In this document: positions 29,862-38,999 of the stretch, in pieces | Numbering within the stretch: the first letter of the stretch is position 1 | How the letters are laid out: every line of letters starts with the position of its first letter | Source of the DNA: Bacteroides rodentium JCM 16496 | Lineage (GTDB): Bacteria > Bacteroidota > Bacteroidia > Bacteroidales > Bacteroidaceae | Length of the DNA stretch: 64,000 nucleotides | Direction: 5' to 3' | NCBI RefSeq assembly: GCF_000614125.1 | Contig: NZ_BAKJ01000009.1 | Coordinates: 1 to 64,000 of the forward strand | The notes under the pieces: model-generated | What the model was told of the DNA's origin: nothing | Database searches by the model: none | What the model saw: the letters and a program-made list of their open reading frames with translations, nothing else | Position numbers and translations under genes: made by a program

Positions 29862-31193
29862 TTATTTGTTGTCCCGCAGGTCTTTTACCCTGACGGCTTT
29901 TCCTTCGCTCTGCGGCAAGGAACCTTTCTTTACCAACCGTAACTTCGGAGTTACCAGAATCTCGTCTTTCAGTTGGCGGGTGATTGCCTTACGAATCTTC
30001 TCCAGCTCGATATAGTTGTCGGTAGAGAGGTCGCTAAGTTCAACTTCCACAATCATCTCATCCTGGTTGTTGACCGTTTCGAGTGTGATGAGGTAATTAC
30101 TGCCCAATTCGGGGAATTGTACCAGCACCTTTTCCACCTGCATGGGGAAGATGTTGACTCCCTTGATGATGAACATGTCGTCGCTACGGCCTTTGATGCG
30201 GTCTATACGGATGTGGGTACGTCCGCAAGGGCACTTGCCGGGCAGGATGCGGGTAAGGTCGCGTGTACGGTAGCGGATGAGTGGCATCATCTCTCTGTCC
30301 AGCGTTGTCAGTACCAGCTCGCCGATTTCACCTTCCGGTACGGGTTCGCCGGTTTCCGGATTAATGATTTCGACCAGGTAACAGTCTTCCCAGAAGTGCA
30401 TGCCGTCTTGTTCGGTACACTCGAAGGCTACGCCGGGACCGTTCATTTCAGTCATGCCAAAGCTGTTGTAGGCTTTGACGCCAAGCATGCGTTCAATCTT
30501 TCTGCGTTGCTCGTCTGTGTGGGGTTCGGCACCGATAACAAGCGTTTTCAGACTTGTGCCGGCGGGGTCCATCCCTTCTTCCTGGAATACCTCTGCCAAG
30601 CGGATGGCATAGCTGGGAATGGCATGCAGGGCAGTGGTCTTGAAGTCCGTGATGAACTTTATCTGACGCTTGCTGTTTCCGGCAGCGGCAGGAACGGTCA
30701 GCGCACCCAGACGTTCGGCTCCATACTGAAAGCCCAGTCCACCGGTGAACATGCCGTAACCGGAGCTGTTTTGAAAAACATCCGTCTTACGGATACCTAC
30801 CATATAGAGGCAGCGCGCCACTAAGTTGGCCCAAGAGTCCAAATCGTGTTGGGAGTGTACGATGACCGTCGGCGTGCCCGTAGTGCCACTGGAAGAATGG
30901 ATGCGTACTCCGTCCTCGCGCATATCGCCTGCTACTAATCCGAAAGGGTAATTGGCGCGCATATCGGCCTTGGTGGTAAACGGTATCTTACGTATGTCTT
31001 CTACAGACCGGATGCTGTCGGCGGTGATGCCATGCTCTTGGAATACCTTTTTATAATAAGGAGAGTTGGCGGCAATGCTGATGGTCTTTTTTAACCGTTG
31101 CAGTTGCAGTTCGCGCAACTGCTCGCGGGGCATCGTTTCAATCTCTTCTTCCCAGTATTTGTTGTCCATGGTATGTTGAAATTTAGAGTCCAT
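29862..31193 (-). CDS. paaK: Phenylacetate-CoA ligase (PaaK-like)
   Basis: 443-residue adenylate-forming enzyme that activates phenylacetate or related aryl acids with CoA and ATP. The nucleotide loop is SSSGTTGTPT. FGMTEMNGPGVAFEC and the hinge TRDLT are present, as are CPCGRTH (a zinc-type cysteine motif in PaaK) and the C-terminal AMP-binding_C domain with GVNIFPMQVEKVL. It lies 6 bp downstream of iorB, so a paaK-iorBA operon is likely. In anaerobes this trio interconverts aryl pyruvates, aryl-acetyl-CoA and aryl acetates. An internal ATG at 31169 is an alternative start. Confidence 0.9.
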   Translation of the reverse strand: MDSKFQHTMDNKYWEEEIETMPREQLRELQLQRLKKTISIAANSPYYKKVFQEHGITADSIRSVEDIRKIPFTTKADMRANYPFGLVAGDMREDGVRIHSSSGTTGTPTVIVHSQHDLDSWANLVARCLYMVGIRKTDVFQNSSGYGMFTGGLGFQYGAERLGALTVPAAAGNSKRQIKFITDFKTTALHAIPSYAIRLAEVFQEEGMDPAGTSLKTLVIGAEPHTDEQRRKIERMLGVKAYNSFGMTEMNGPGVAFECTEQDGMHFWEDCYLVEIINPETGEPVPEGEIGELVLTTLDREMMPLIRYRTRDLTRILPGKCPCGRTHIRIDRIKGRSDDMFIIKGVNIFPMQVEKVLVQFPELGSNYLITLETVNNQDEMIVEVELSDLSTDNYIELEKIRKAITRQLKDEILVTPKLRLVKKGSLPQSEGKAVRVKDLRDNK

Positions 31194-31199
31194 TATAGT

Positions 31200-31781
31200 T
31201 TACATCAGTTTTTCAGCAATCTCTTTGCCGGCAGCCAACGCTTTGAGGTTCAGCTCTACAATGGCGTCGCCCTTGCGTTGGAAGATTTCGCGGATGCTGT
31301 CTTGCACCTTTGCATAGTCGATGCCGAGGAAGGGGATGGTGGCGCCCAGCAGTACGATGTTCGCCACGCGGGGAGAGCCGACTTCTTTTGCCACTTCATT
31401 CACGTTCAGCATGATTCTGTGCGGCAGCTTGTTGATTTCAGCCTTGATGTCCTCTTCTGCCGGATAGTTGGGAATGTTGATGAAGGGAGCTTCATTGGTC
31501 ACCAGCCAACCTTCGGGGCTGAGGTAGGGGAGGTAGCGCAGCGCCTCCATCGGTTCCAGGGAGATGATGAGGTCGCATTTTCCTGTGGGGATGAGGTCCG
31601 AGGCGATGGGTTGGTCGCTGATGCGCAGGTTGGACTGCACGTCACCGCCTCGCTGGCTCATGCCGTGTACTTCTGCCTGCTTCATGTAGAGTCCGTCCTT
31701 GAGGGCTGCTTTGCCTATTACGGTGGCGATGGAGAGGATACCTTGTCCTCCTACGCCGGAAAGTATGATGTCTTTTTTCAT
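31200..31781 (-). CDS. iorB: Indolepyruvate oxidoreductase, beta subunit
   Basis: 193-residue gamma-type 2-oxoacid:ferredoxin oxidoreductase subunit. The N-terminal ILSGVGGQGILSIATVIGKAA and RGGDVQSNLRIS motifs are diagnostic. It partners IorA to decarboxylate indolepyruvate and other aryl pyruvates to aryl-acetyl-CoA, reducing ferredoxin. It begins four bases after the iorA stop and is followed by paaK. Confidence 0.93.
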   Translation of the reverse strand: MKKDIILSGVGGQGILSIATVIGKAALKDGLYMKQAEVHGMSQRGGDVQSNLRISDQPIASDLIPTGKCDLIISLEPMEALRYLPYLSPEGWLVTNEAPFINIPNYPAEEDIKAEINKLPHRIMLNVNEVAKEVGSPRVANIVLLGATIPFLGIDYAKVQDSIREIFQRKGDAIVELNLKALAAGKEIAEKLM

Positions 31782-31785
31782 GGCT

Positions 31786-33375
31786 TTACTTGTTTCTTTT
31801 TTTGCGTGCTAATGTTTGGATACATTCTCTGCGGGGGATGATGACGGATACGCCGTGGTATTCGATTTCTTCCCGGATGATTTGCTTCATCTCTTCGTAG
31901 TTCTTCTTCAGGGGCACTACGACGCGGATGTGTTCGGGAGCTACACCGATGCCTGCGCAGATGGCTTCCAGACGTCCGGTGCCGGCAGAGTCTTGTCCTC
32001 CGGTCATGGCGGTGGTTTCGTTGTCGGAGATAACGATGGTGACGTCGGCGTTTTCGTTGACGCAATCCAGCAGTCCCGTCATGCCCGAGTGGGTGAAGGT
32101 GGAGTCGCCGATGACGCTACGGCAGGATGCAGGCCGGCATCCGAAGCACCCTTCGCCATGGTGATGGAGGCACCCATATCCACGCAAGAGTTAATGGCGT
32201 TGAACGGGGCATTGGCTCCCAGCGTGTAGCAACCAATGTCGCTGAACACCTTATAAGTGGGATATTCTTCTTTCAATACTTGGGTCAGCACCGTGTACAT
32301 GTCGCGATGGCCGCAACCCTCGCACAAAGCGGGCGGGCGCATCTCTACCAGAGAAGGAACGCTGAATTCAGCCTTGTTCTCCTTGCCTACGGCACGTGCC
32401 ACGCTGTCCGGGTTCAGCTCTCCGTCTTGTGAAAGAGTGCCGTCCAAACGGCCTTTTACTTTGATGCCGATGCCAGATAGCCTTTCAGCTGTTTTTCTAC
32501 GAACGGTTGTCCGTCTTCCAGTACCAGGATCTCGTCACATGCTTCTACCAGCTGCATCAGCTGTTTCTTGGGCAACGGGTATTGTCCGATTTTCAGTACC
32601 GGATATTCGCAGCCTTCGGGATAGTTCTCCATCAGGTAGTTGTAGCCGATGCCGCATGCCACGATACCCAGCTTTTTGTTGGGGCCGTCGGTATATTTGT
32701 TGTAAGCGGAGTTTTCAGAGGCTTTGATAAATTCGTCCTGGCGTTGCAGCAATGCTTTGTAGCGTTTGCGTGCATTACCCGGCAGGAGGATGAACTGACG
32801 CGGGTCGTCGCTGAAGGAAATCTCATTCTGCGGTTGTTGCTCCTTGCGCTCTACGCCGGAACGGGAGTGTGCCAGGCGCGTAACCATGCGCATCAGGATG
32901 GGTTCGCCGGTCTGTTCAGAGAAGTTGAATCCGTTGTACACCATGTCGTATGCTTCCTGCTGGTTGCTTGGTTCGTACATCGGGATGAGGGAGAAGTCGC
33001 CGTAGAAGCGGCTGTCCTGCTCGTTCTGTGAGGAGTGCATGCTGGGGTCGTCGGCCGCAACGACTATCAGACCGCCCTTTACGCCGGTAATGGCAGAGTT
33101 GATGAAACAGTCGGCAGCCACGTTCATACCCACGTGCTTCATGCACACCAGTGAACGCTTGCCTGCAAAGGACATGCCCAGGGCAGCTTCCATCGCAGTT
33201 TTCTCGTTAGAGCACCAGCGGTTATGGATGTTCTTTTCGGCAGTAATCGGTGCCATCTGGATATATTCGGTGATTTCCGTAGAAGGGGTGCCGGGATAGG
33301 CATATACACCCGAAAGTCCGGCATCTAATGCAGCTTGTGCAATGCTTCATCGCCAAGTAAGAGTTGCTTGCTCAT
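31786..33375 (-). CDS. iorA: Indolepyruvate ferredoxin oxidoreductase, alpha subunit (three frameshifts in this assembly)
   Basis: Thiamine-diphosphate-dependent subunit, about 530 residues once three breaks are bridged. The N-terminus MSKQLLLGDEAL leads into the PYR domain (GVYAYPGTPSTEITEYIQ, NEKTAMEAALGMSFAGKRSL). The C-terminal PP domain carries LCEGCGHRD and the ThDP-binding GDSTFTHSGM to NxTTAMTGGQ region. Breaks lie at 33340 (GCATTGGCA reads GCATTGCA), 32473 (CTGGGCATC reads CTGGCATC) and 32115 (GCGGTC reads GCGTC). Each is loss of one G on the coding strand. This subunit is usually about 600 residues in archaea and carries a C-terminal ferredoxin domain; the short Bacteroides form seems to lack it. 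Confidence 0.88.
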
Positions 33376-33451
33376 ATCTGAATGTTTAAGTGTTAGTCAT
33401 GGATTAATATTTGACGCAAATATAGGGTTTTGCTTTTATTTTATCAGCAGA

Positions 33452-34487
33452 TTACTTAAAAATCTTTCTTTCGTTTAATGCATTCCAATATTTTCTTGCA
33501 TTTTTCATGTGCTCGGCATAATTGGATGCAAAGTTATGGGTGCCTGAGAAGTCCTCTTTGGCACACATGTATAGGTAGTTGTGTTTCGTATAATTCAGCA
33601 CAGCATCCAGCCCGATGGGTGAGGGGATGCGTATGGGGCCGGGAGGTAGTCCGGTGTTGAGATAGGTATTGTAGGGCGACTTTACCGCCAGATGGGCATT
33701 GGTTATTCTCCGCAGCCCGAAGTCCTGCAAGGCAAATTTGATGGTAGGGTCGGCTTGCAGGGGCATGCCGGTGTGCAGGCGGTTGATGTAGAGCTGCTAC
33801 CATCGGTTTTTCGGGATTGTTGTTTGTCTCTTCTTCGACGATGGAGGCGAGGGTGCAGACTTCCGTCGGGGTCATTCCGATGGCGGTGGCTTTGTCCAGG
33901 CGTTCCCGGTTCCAGAATTTCCGGTGCTCTTTCTGCATTCTTTCGAAGAACTCTTCTGCACTCATGTCCCAATAGACTTGGTAGGTTTCGGGGATGAAGA
34001 GGCAGGGCAGGGTCTCTTTGGTGTATCCCAGTTTTTGTTGGAATGCGGAGTCGTTCATCAGTCCGGCTATTTCGGCGGAGTCTATCATGAGCTGTTTGCC
34101 TACGCTGCGTGCCAGCCGGTCCAGTGTGCGTACGCTGCCGACGGTGAGGTTCGTAGGTTCTTGATATCCGCGGTACAGACGGCTGAATACGTGATATATG
34201 TTTTCCCCCGGGCGGATGGCGTAGCGTCCGGTGTGTATGTTTTGCGGATATTCCCGATATTTCGCCATCCAGCGGAAGCCGTTGAAGCTTCGGGGATGGC
34301 CTTGTCGTTTCACCTTATTATATATGGAGTCGGCGGTGTCGTCGCGGTCTATATAGATATAGACTGTCTTTTGCGGATGGAATTGCGGGGCGAACAGATA
34401 GTAGTATACCGTTCCTGCACAAGCTGCTCCAATAAGAATCAGTGCGACGAATGTTCCGATAATGATTTTCTTCTTTTTCTTTTCCAT
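33452..34487 (-). CDS. mltG: Endolytic murein transglycosylase MltG (frameshifted in this assembly)
   Basis: YceG/MltG family enzyme that cleaves nascent glycan strands and sets peptidoglycan chain length. One N-terminal membrane helix ([23 protein letters not shown]) is followed by a LysM-like region and the catalytic domain with PETYQVYW and ASIVEEETN, where the second Glu run holds the catalytic residue. The C-terminal part carries [12 protein letters not shown] and [12 protein letters not shown]. The frame breaks near 33795. Unlike most breaks here, it needs one extra or two missing bases. An ATG at 34502 would add five residues. Confidence 0.88.
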
Positions 34488-34546
34488 TTTGTTTTGCTGC
34501 AACTTTCGTACTTCTTCCTCGTCCGGCTATTATACCGTTACTTGCT

Positions 34547-34772
34547 GTTATAGTAGAACAGAAATGATTTGCGAAAAATGCGGAGTAACTTACTTCTCCT
34601 CCTCCGGGGAGGTTGCTCTCTGTTTCACCACTTTTCTTCGTAAGTCATTTCTGTTTGATTATAATTGGGTTCAGGTTGCAAAGGTATTAAAACTGGCTAA
34701 ATTTCTATCAGGTCGAGTCAAGTATTTACGATGTGCCATCACACGGGTCTTTCATTTCTGTTCTGCTATAAC
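34547..34772. repeat. 226-bp element with 21-bp inverted ends
   Basis: GTTATAGTAGAACAGAAATG at 34547 and its complement CATTTCTGTTCTGCTATAAC ending at 34772 are near-perfect inverted ends (one mismatch over 21 bp). A third, partial copy (TCATTTCTGTTTGATTATAA) lies inside at about 34640. The interior has no convincing ORF, but includes CTCCTCCTCCGGGGAGG, also seen in the element at 60763. This looks like a MITE or IS-end remnant upstream of mltG. Confidence 0.6.
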
Positions 34773-34853
34773 CTGCATAGCTCCCATGGACGGGAGTCGA
34801 CAGATTGTTCCCCGGTCTTACAAATAACCGCCGCAAAGGCACTCCACAGCCTT

Positions 34854-35053
34854 TGCAGCGTAACTGCATAATATTACACTCCTTTTGCAGCGTAACTGCA
34901 TAATATTATACTCCTTTTGCAGCGCCACTGCAGAGATGCTGCATCTATATTGCAGCGCTACTGCAAAGGTGTTGCAGCGTCACTGCAAAGGTGTTGCAGT
35001 AGCACTGCAAAAGGAGTGCAGTGTCACTGCAAAACAGATGCAGTGGTTTTGCA
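34854..35053. repeat. Array of phased TGCAG-N5-CTGCA palindromes (array 4)
   Basis: Eight 15-bp palindromes start at 34854, 34886, 34918, 34951, 34973, 34995, 35017 and 35039. Spacing is 32, 32, 33, then 22 four times. The arms TGCAG/CTGCA are near-invariant and only the last unit is degenerate. The spacers of the first three units share TAATATTAYACTCCTTT, so those units were copied as 32-bp blocks. It lies in the divergent gap between mltG and the AspT-type exchanger gene, whose promoter begins about 40 bp later. It is the same palindrome as the array at 45-203. Confidence 0.88.
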
Positions 35054-35116
35054 GTGCCTTTTGTCTTTAAGTCCTTTCTCTTTCGTGCCCCCTTTACTGA
35101 AATCGAATTTTTGCAC

Positions 35117-35124
35117 TATCTTTG
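35117..35124 (+). promoter_or_regulatory. Upstream promoter of the exchanger gene
   Basis: TATCTTTG with TTTA about 20 bp upstream. The 16-bp segment TTTGCACTATCTTTGC is duplicated at the next promoter. Confidence 0.6.
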
Positions 35125-35199
35125 CCCTGAAATCTAAGATAGGCTGCGCCTCGGGATAAAAAATGAACTCGTTCATTTTATTCTACTCTCGGTTTGCAC

Positions 35200-35207
35200 T
35201 ATCTTTG
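35200..35207 (+). promoter_or_regulatory. Second promoter of the exchanger gene
   Basis: TATCTTTG within a repeated TTTGCACTATCTTTGC. It lies downstream of the first in-frame ATG (35163), so a transcript begun here must use a later start, the TTG at 35238. Confidence 0.6.
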
Positions 35208-35237
35208 CAACTTGAAACAGTAAAAATAGAATGTACA

Positions 35238-36908
35238 TTGGACTGGCTATATAGTTTATTCGTTGAACACTCCGCCTTGCAGGCGGTGGTGGTACTCTCA
35301 CTGATTTCCGCTATCGGACTGGGATTGGGGAAGATACATGTATGCGGCATTTCATTGGGAGTGACGTTTGTATTCTTTGCCGGCATCATTGCCGGGCATT
35401 TCGGGTTGTCCATAGACCCGCAGATGCTGAATTATGCGGAAAGCTTCGGGCTGGTGATATTTGTGTATGCTTTGGGCCTGCAGGTGGGACCGGGCTTTTT
35501 CAGCTCTTTCCGTAAGGGAGGGGTACAACTGAATATGCTCGCCACGGGTGTAGTGCTCATCGGCACCCTGCTGACCGTACTGGGAAGCTATGGATTGGGA
35601 ATATCCCTGCCGGATATGGTGGGCATACTTTGCGGTGCCACGACAAACACACCGGCACTCGGTGCGGCACAGCAGACATTGAAACAGATGGGACTGGAGT
35701 CCAGTACCCCTGCTTTGGGATGTGCGGTGGCATATCCGTTGGGGGTGGTAGGGGTCATTCTGGCCGTATTGTTCATCCGCAAGACGCTGGCACATAAGGA
35801 AGACCTGGAACTGAAAGAGAAGGATGACTTGAACAAGCCTTACATCGTTGCGTTCCAGGTGCACAATCCTGCCATCTTCAACAAGAGTATCAAGGAAATT
35901 GGCGGGCTGAACAGTTATCCGAAGTTCGTGATTTCCCGCTTGTGGCGGGATGGGAATGTCAGCATCCCCACCTCGGAAAAGATTATAAAGGAAGGTGACC
36001 GCCTGCTGGTGATTACCTCGGAGAAAAATACGCCGGCCCTGACCGTGCTTTTCGGCGAGCAGGAGCATACCGACTGGAACAAGGAAGATATAGACTGGAA
36101 TGCCATAGACAGCCAGTTGATTTCGCAACGTATCGTGGTGACGCGTCCGGAGCTGAACGGCAAGAAGCTGGGCTCTCTCCATCTGCGCAATCATTACGGC
36201 ATCAATATCAGCCGGGTCTATCGTAGCGGCGTGCAGCTGCTGGCCACGGCGGGACTGACCTTGCAATTGGGTGACCGCCTGACCGTAGTGGGCGAAGCCG
36301 CTGCCATACAAAATGTGGAGAAGGTGCTGGGCAATGCTGTGAAAAGCCTGAAGGAACCGAACCTGGTGGCGGTATTTATCGGCATTGTCATCGGTCTGGC
36401 TTTGGGGGCAATTCCTATTTCCATTCCCGGCATCAGCGCTCCCGTGCGGCTCGGATTGGCAGGAGGGCCTATCATCGTAGGTATTCTTATCGGAACATTC
36501 GGCCCGAGAATGCACATGGTGACTTATACTACGCGCAGTGCGAACCTGATGCTCCGTGCATTGGGATTGTCTCTTTACCTGGCTTGCCTGGGACTGGATG
36601 CGGGTGCCCGTTTCTTCGATACGGTATTCCGGCCGGAAGGACTGTTGTGGATTGCCACAGGTTTTGCGTTGACTGTGGTTCCGGTGTTGATTATGGGCAT
36701 CGTCACCTTCAAGTGGCTGAAGATAGATTTCGGAACAATGGCGGGTATGCTGTGCGGAAGCATGGCAAACCCCATGGCACTGAACTACGCCAACGACACC
36801 ATCCCGGGAGACAATCCGTCTGTGGCATACGCCACGGTTTATCCGCTGTGCATGTTCCTGCGGGTAATCATAGCCCAGGTGCTGCTCATGTTCTTCATTA
36901 ATGGATAA
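35238..36908 (+). CDS. AspT/YidE-type aspartate:alanine exchanger family transporter
   Basis: Inner-membrane antiporter of the AAE family, 556 residues from TTG 35238 (DWLYSLFVEHSALQ). Two homologous membrane domains, each with a GxGLGxI-type repeat, flank a central cytoplasmic part with two TrkA-C (RCK-C) domains (VFQVHNPAIFNKSIKEIGG, and VVTRPELNGKKLGSLHLR). The AspT member exchanges aspartate for alanine; the substrate here is not fixed by sequence. ATG 35163 adds 25 residues that are not membrane-like and overlap a promoter, so the TTG start fits better. A palindrome array precedes it and a heptad array runs over its stop codon. Confidence 0.88.
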   Translation: MDWLYSLFVEHSALQAVVVLSLISAIGLGLGKIHVCGISLGVTFVFFAGIIAGHFGLSIDPQMLNYAESFGLVIFVYALGLQVGPGFFSSFRKGGVQLNMLATGVVLIGTLLTVLGSYGLGISLPDMVGILCGATTNTPALGAAQQTLKQMGLESSTPALGCAVAYPLGVVGVILAVLFIRKTLAHKEDLELKEKDDLNKPYIVAFQVHNPAIFNKSIKEIGGLNSYPKFVISRLWRDGNVSIPTSEKIIKEGDRLLVITSEKNTPALTVLFGEQEHTDWNKEDIDWNAIDSQLISQRIVVTRPELNGKKLGSLHLRNHYGINISRVYRSGVQLLATAGLTLQLGDRLTVVGEAAAIQNVEKVLGNAVKSLKEPNLVAVFIGIVIGLALGAIPISIPGISAPVRLGLAGGPIIVGILIGTFGPRMHMVTYTTRSANLMLRALGLSLYLACLGLDAGARFFDTVFRPEGLLWIATGFALTVVPVLIMGIVTFKWLKIDFGTMAGMLCGSMANPMALNYANDTIPGDNPSVAYATVYPLCMFLRVIIAQVLLMFFING

Positions 36909-36997
36909 TGGAGAATGGAAAATTGAAAATGAAAAATAAAGAGTAAAGGAAATTATCAACTACCAATTGTCAATTATCAATTGCCAATTGTCAATTA
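36900..36997. repeat. Heptad (7-bp period) array filling the exchanger-fbp gap
   Basis: Fourteen consecutive 7-mers in one register: AATGGAT, AATGGAG, AATGGAA, AATTGAA, AATGAAA, AATAAAG and onward, then CCAATTG and TCAATTA repeats. It starts in the last codons of the exchanger gene, includes its stop, and ends 10 bp before the fbp ATG. No terminator or promoter box is seen in it. Confidence 0.75.
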
Positions 36998-37007
36998 ATA
37001 AAAGATT

Positions 37008-38996
37008 ATGGGAAATATAACTCCGGAAAGTATTGTCAATGACTTGCGTTATTTGCAATTATTATCACGCAGTTTTCCTACCATTGCCGATGCCAGTACG
37101 GAAATCATCAATCTGGAAGCCATTCTGAATCTGCCGAAAGGGACGGAGCATTTTCTGACGGATATTCATGGCGAGTATGAGGCTTTTCAGCATGTGCTGA
37201 AGAATGCGTCGGGGGCAGTGAAACGTAAGGTGAACGAAATCTTCGGGCATACACTGCGCGAAAGTGAGAAGAAGGAAATCTGTACGCTGATTTATTATCC
37301 GGAAGAGAAGCTGCAACTTATCAAAGAGCAGGAAACGGACCTGGACGACTGGTATCTGATAACACTGAACCAGTTGGTAAAAGTATGCCAGAACGTTTCG
37401 TCCAAATATACCCGTTCGAAAGTACGCAAGGCGCTTCCGGCAGAGTTTTCGTATATCATCCAGGAACTGTTGCACGAATCGAGCATCGAACCCAACAAGC
37501 ATGCCTATATCAATGTCATTATCAGTACCATCATCTCTACGAAGCGTGCGGACGACTTTATTGTGGCGATGTGCAACCTTATCCAGCGTCTGACCATCGA
37601 CTCGCTGCATATCGTGGGCGATATATACGACCGCGGGCCGGGTGCGCATATCATCATGGACACCCTCTGCGATTATCATAATTTCGACATCCAATGGGGC
37701 AACCACGATATTCTGTGGATGGGTGCCGCGTCGGGCAATGATGCCTGCATAGCCAACGTAATCCGTATGTCGATGCGCTATGCCAACCTGGCAACGCTGG
37801 AGGATGGTTATGGCATCAATCTGTTGCCGCTTGCCACGTTTGCCATGGATACCTATGCGGATGATCCTTGCACCATTTTTGCGCCGAAAATGAACTTTGC
37901 CGATGCAGAATACAATGAGAAGACCTTGCGGCTGATTACCCAGATGCACAAGGCGATTACGGTTATCCAGTTGAAGCTGGAAGCGGAAATCATCAGCCGC
38001 CGTCCCGAGTTCGGTATGGAGAACCGGAAACTGCTGCATCTGGTGGATTTCGAGCGTGGCGTGTTTGTATACGAAGGCAAGGAATATCCGTTGCGCGATG
38101 TGAATTTCCCCACCATAGACCCGGCGGACCCGTATCGTCTGTCGGACGAAGAGCGTGAATTGATGCACCGGATTCATTCTTCTTTCATGAACAGCGAGAA
38201 GATGAAGAAGCACATGCGCTGCCTGTTTACGTATGGCGGCATGTATCTGGTGTGCAACAGTAACCTGCTTTATCATGCTTCCGTGCCTCTGAATGCGGAT
38301 GGCAGTTTCAAACATGTCCGCATCGGTCGAAAGGAATACTGGGGGCACAAGTTGCTGCAAAAGACCGACCAACTGATACGTACCGCTTACTTTGACGAGG
38401 ACGGTTCGGAAGAGAAGCAGTTTGCACTGGATTATGTATGGTACATGTGGTGCGGACCGGATGCCCCTTCCTTCGATAAAGACAAGATGGCTACCTTTGA
38501 ACGATATTTTGTGGCCGACAAGGATTTGCACAAAGAGACGAAAGGGCATTACTACACCTTGCGCAATGAGGCGGAAGTGTGCGACCGCATTCTTGAAGAG
38601 TTCGGCGTGAAGCCGGGACCGCACTCGCACATCATCAACGGGCATGTGCCGGTGAAGACCATTAAAGGCGAGAAACCCATCAAAGCGGATGGTAAGCTGC
38701 TGGTGATTGACGGCGGTTTTTCAAAAGCCTATCAGCCGGAAACGGGAATTGCGGGATATACGCTGGTATATCATTCCCACGGCTTGCAACTGGTGCAGCA
38801 CGAACCTTTCCAAAGTCGCCAGAAAGCTATTGAAGAGGGGCAGGACATCAAGTCTACCACACTGGTTGTCGAATTCAATTCGCAGCGCATGATGGTGAAG
38901 GATACGGACAAAGGAAGTGAACTCGTTACGCAGATTCAGGATTTGATGAAACTGCTGGTGGCGTATAGGACGGGGCTGATTAAGGAAAAGCAGTAA
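37008..38996 (+). CDS. fbp: Fructose-1,6-bisphosphatase class III
   Basis: 662-residue FBPase of the Firmicutes/Bacteroidetes type, a key gluconeogenic step. The calcineurin-like phosphoesterase core is seen in HFLTDIHGEYEAF, VGDIYDRGPGAH and WGNHDILWMGA (metal-binding Asp, His, Asn). The late GHVPVKTIKGEKP and IDGGFSKAYQ motifs are also present. It is intact and of full family length, flanked on both sides by heptad arrays. Confidence 0.96.
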   Translation: MGNITPESIVNDLRYLQLLSRSFPTIADASTEIINLEAILNLPKGTEHFLTDIHGEYEAFQHVLKNASGAVKRKVNEIFGHTLRESEKKEICTLIYYPEEKLQLIKEQETDLDDWYLITLNQLVKVCQNVSSKYTRSKVRKALPAEFSYIIQELLHESSIEPNKHAYINVIISTIISTKRADDFIVAMCNLIQRLTIDSLHIVGDIYDRGPGAHIIMDTLCDYHNFDIQWGNHDILWMGAASGNDACIANVIRMSMRYANLATLEDGYGINLLPLATFAMDTYADDPCTIFAPKMNFADAEYNEKTLRLITQMHKAITVIQLKLEAEIISRRPEFGMENRKLLHLVDFERGVFVYEGKEYPLRDVNFPTIDPADPYRLSDEERELMHRIHSSFMNSEKMKKHMRCLFTYGGMYLVCNSNLLYHASVPLNADGSFKHVRIGRKEYWGHKLLQKTDQLIRTAYFDEDGSEEKQFALDYVWYMWCGPDAPSFDKDKMATFERYFVADKDLHKETKGHYYTLRNEAEVCDRILEEFGVKPGPHSHIINGHVPVKTIKGEKPIKADGKLLVIDGGFSKAYQPETGIAGYTLVYHSHGLQLVQHEPFQSRQKAIEEGQDIKSTTLVVEFNSQRMMVKDTDKGSELVTQIQDLMKLLVAYRTGLIKEKQ

Positions 38997-38999
38997 TTT

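Noticed and set aside
31786..33375. Programmed frameshifting in iorA
   Set aside because: Three breaks in one gene, no slippery heptamer or downstream pseudoknot at any, and the same base-loss type occurs in many unrelated genes.
34854..35053. Possible CRISPR array
   Set aside because: Repeats are only 15 bp palindromes with 7-18 bp spacers, some spacers are duplicated, and no cas gene is nearby.
34885..35159. Two small Cys/Gln/Ala-rich ORFs through array 4
   Set aside because: Low-complexity translation of the repeat array, in two frames at once.
35352..36959. 535-residue antisense ORF opposite the exchanger gene
   Set aside because: His/Gln-rich shadow frame of a well-supported membrane transporter gene.
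37065..38645. 526-residue antisense ORF opposite fbp
   Set aside because: It is a shadow frame of a complete conserved gene and has no plausible domains.
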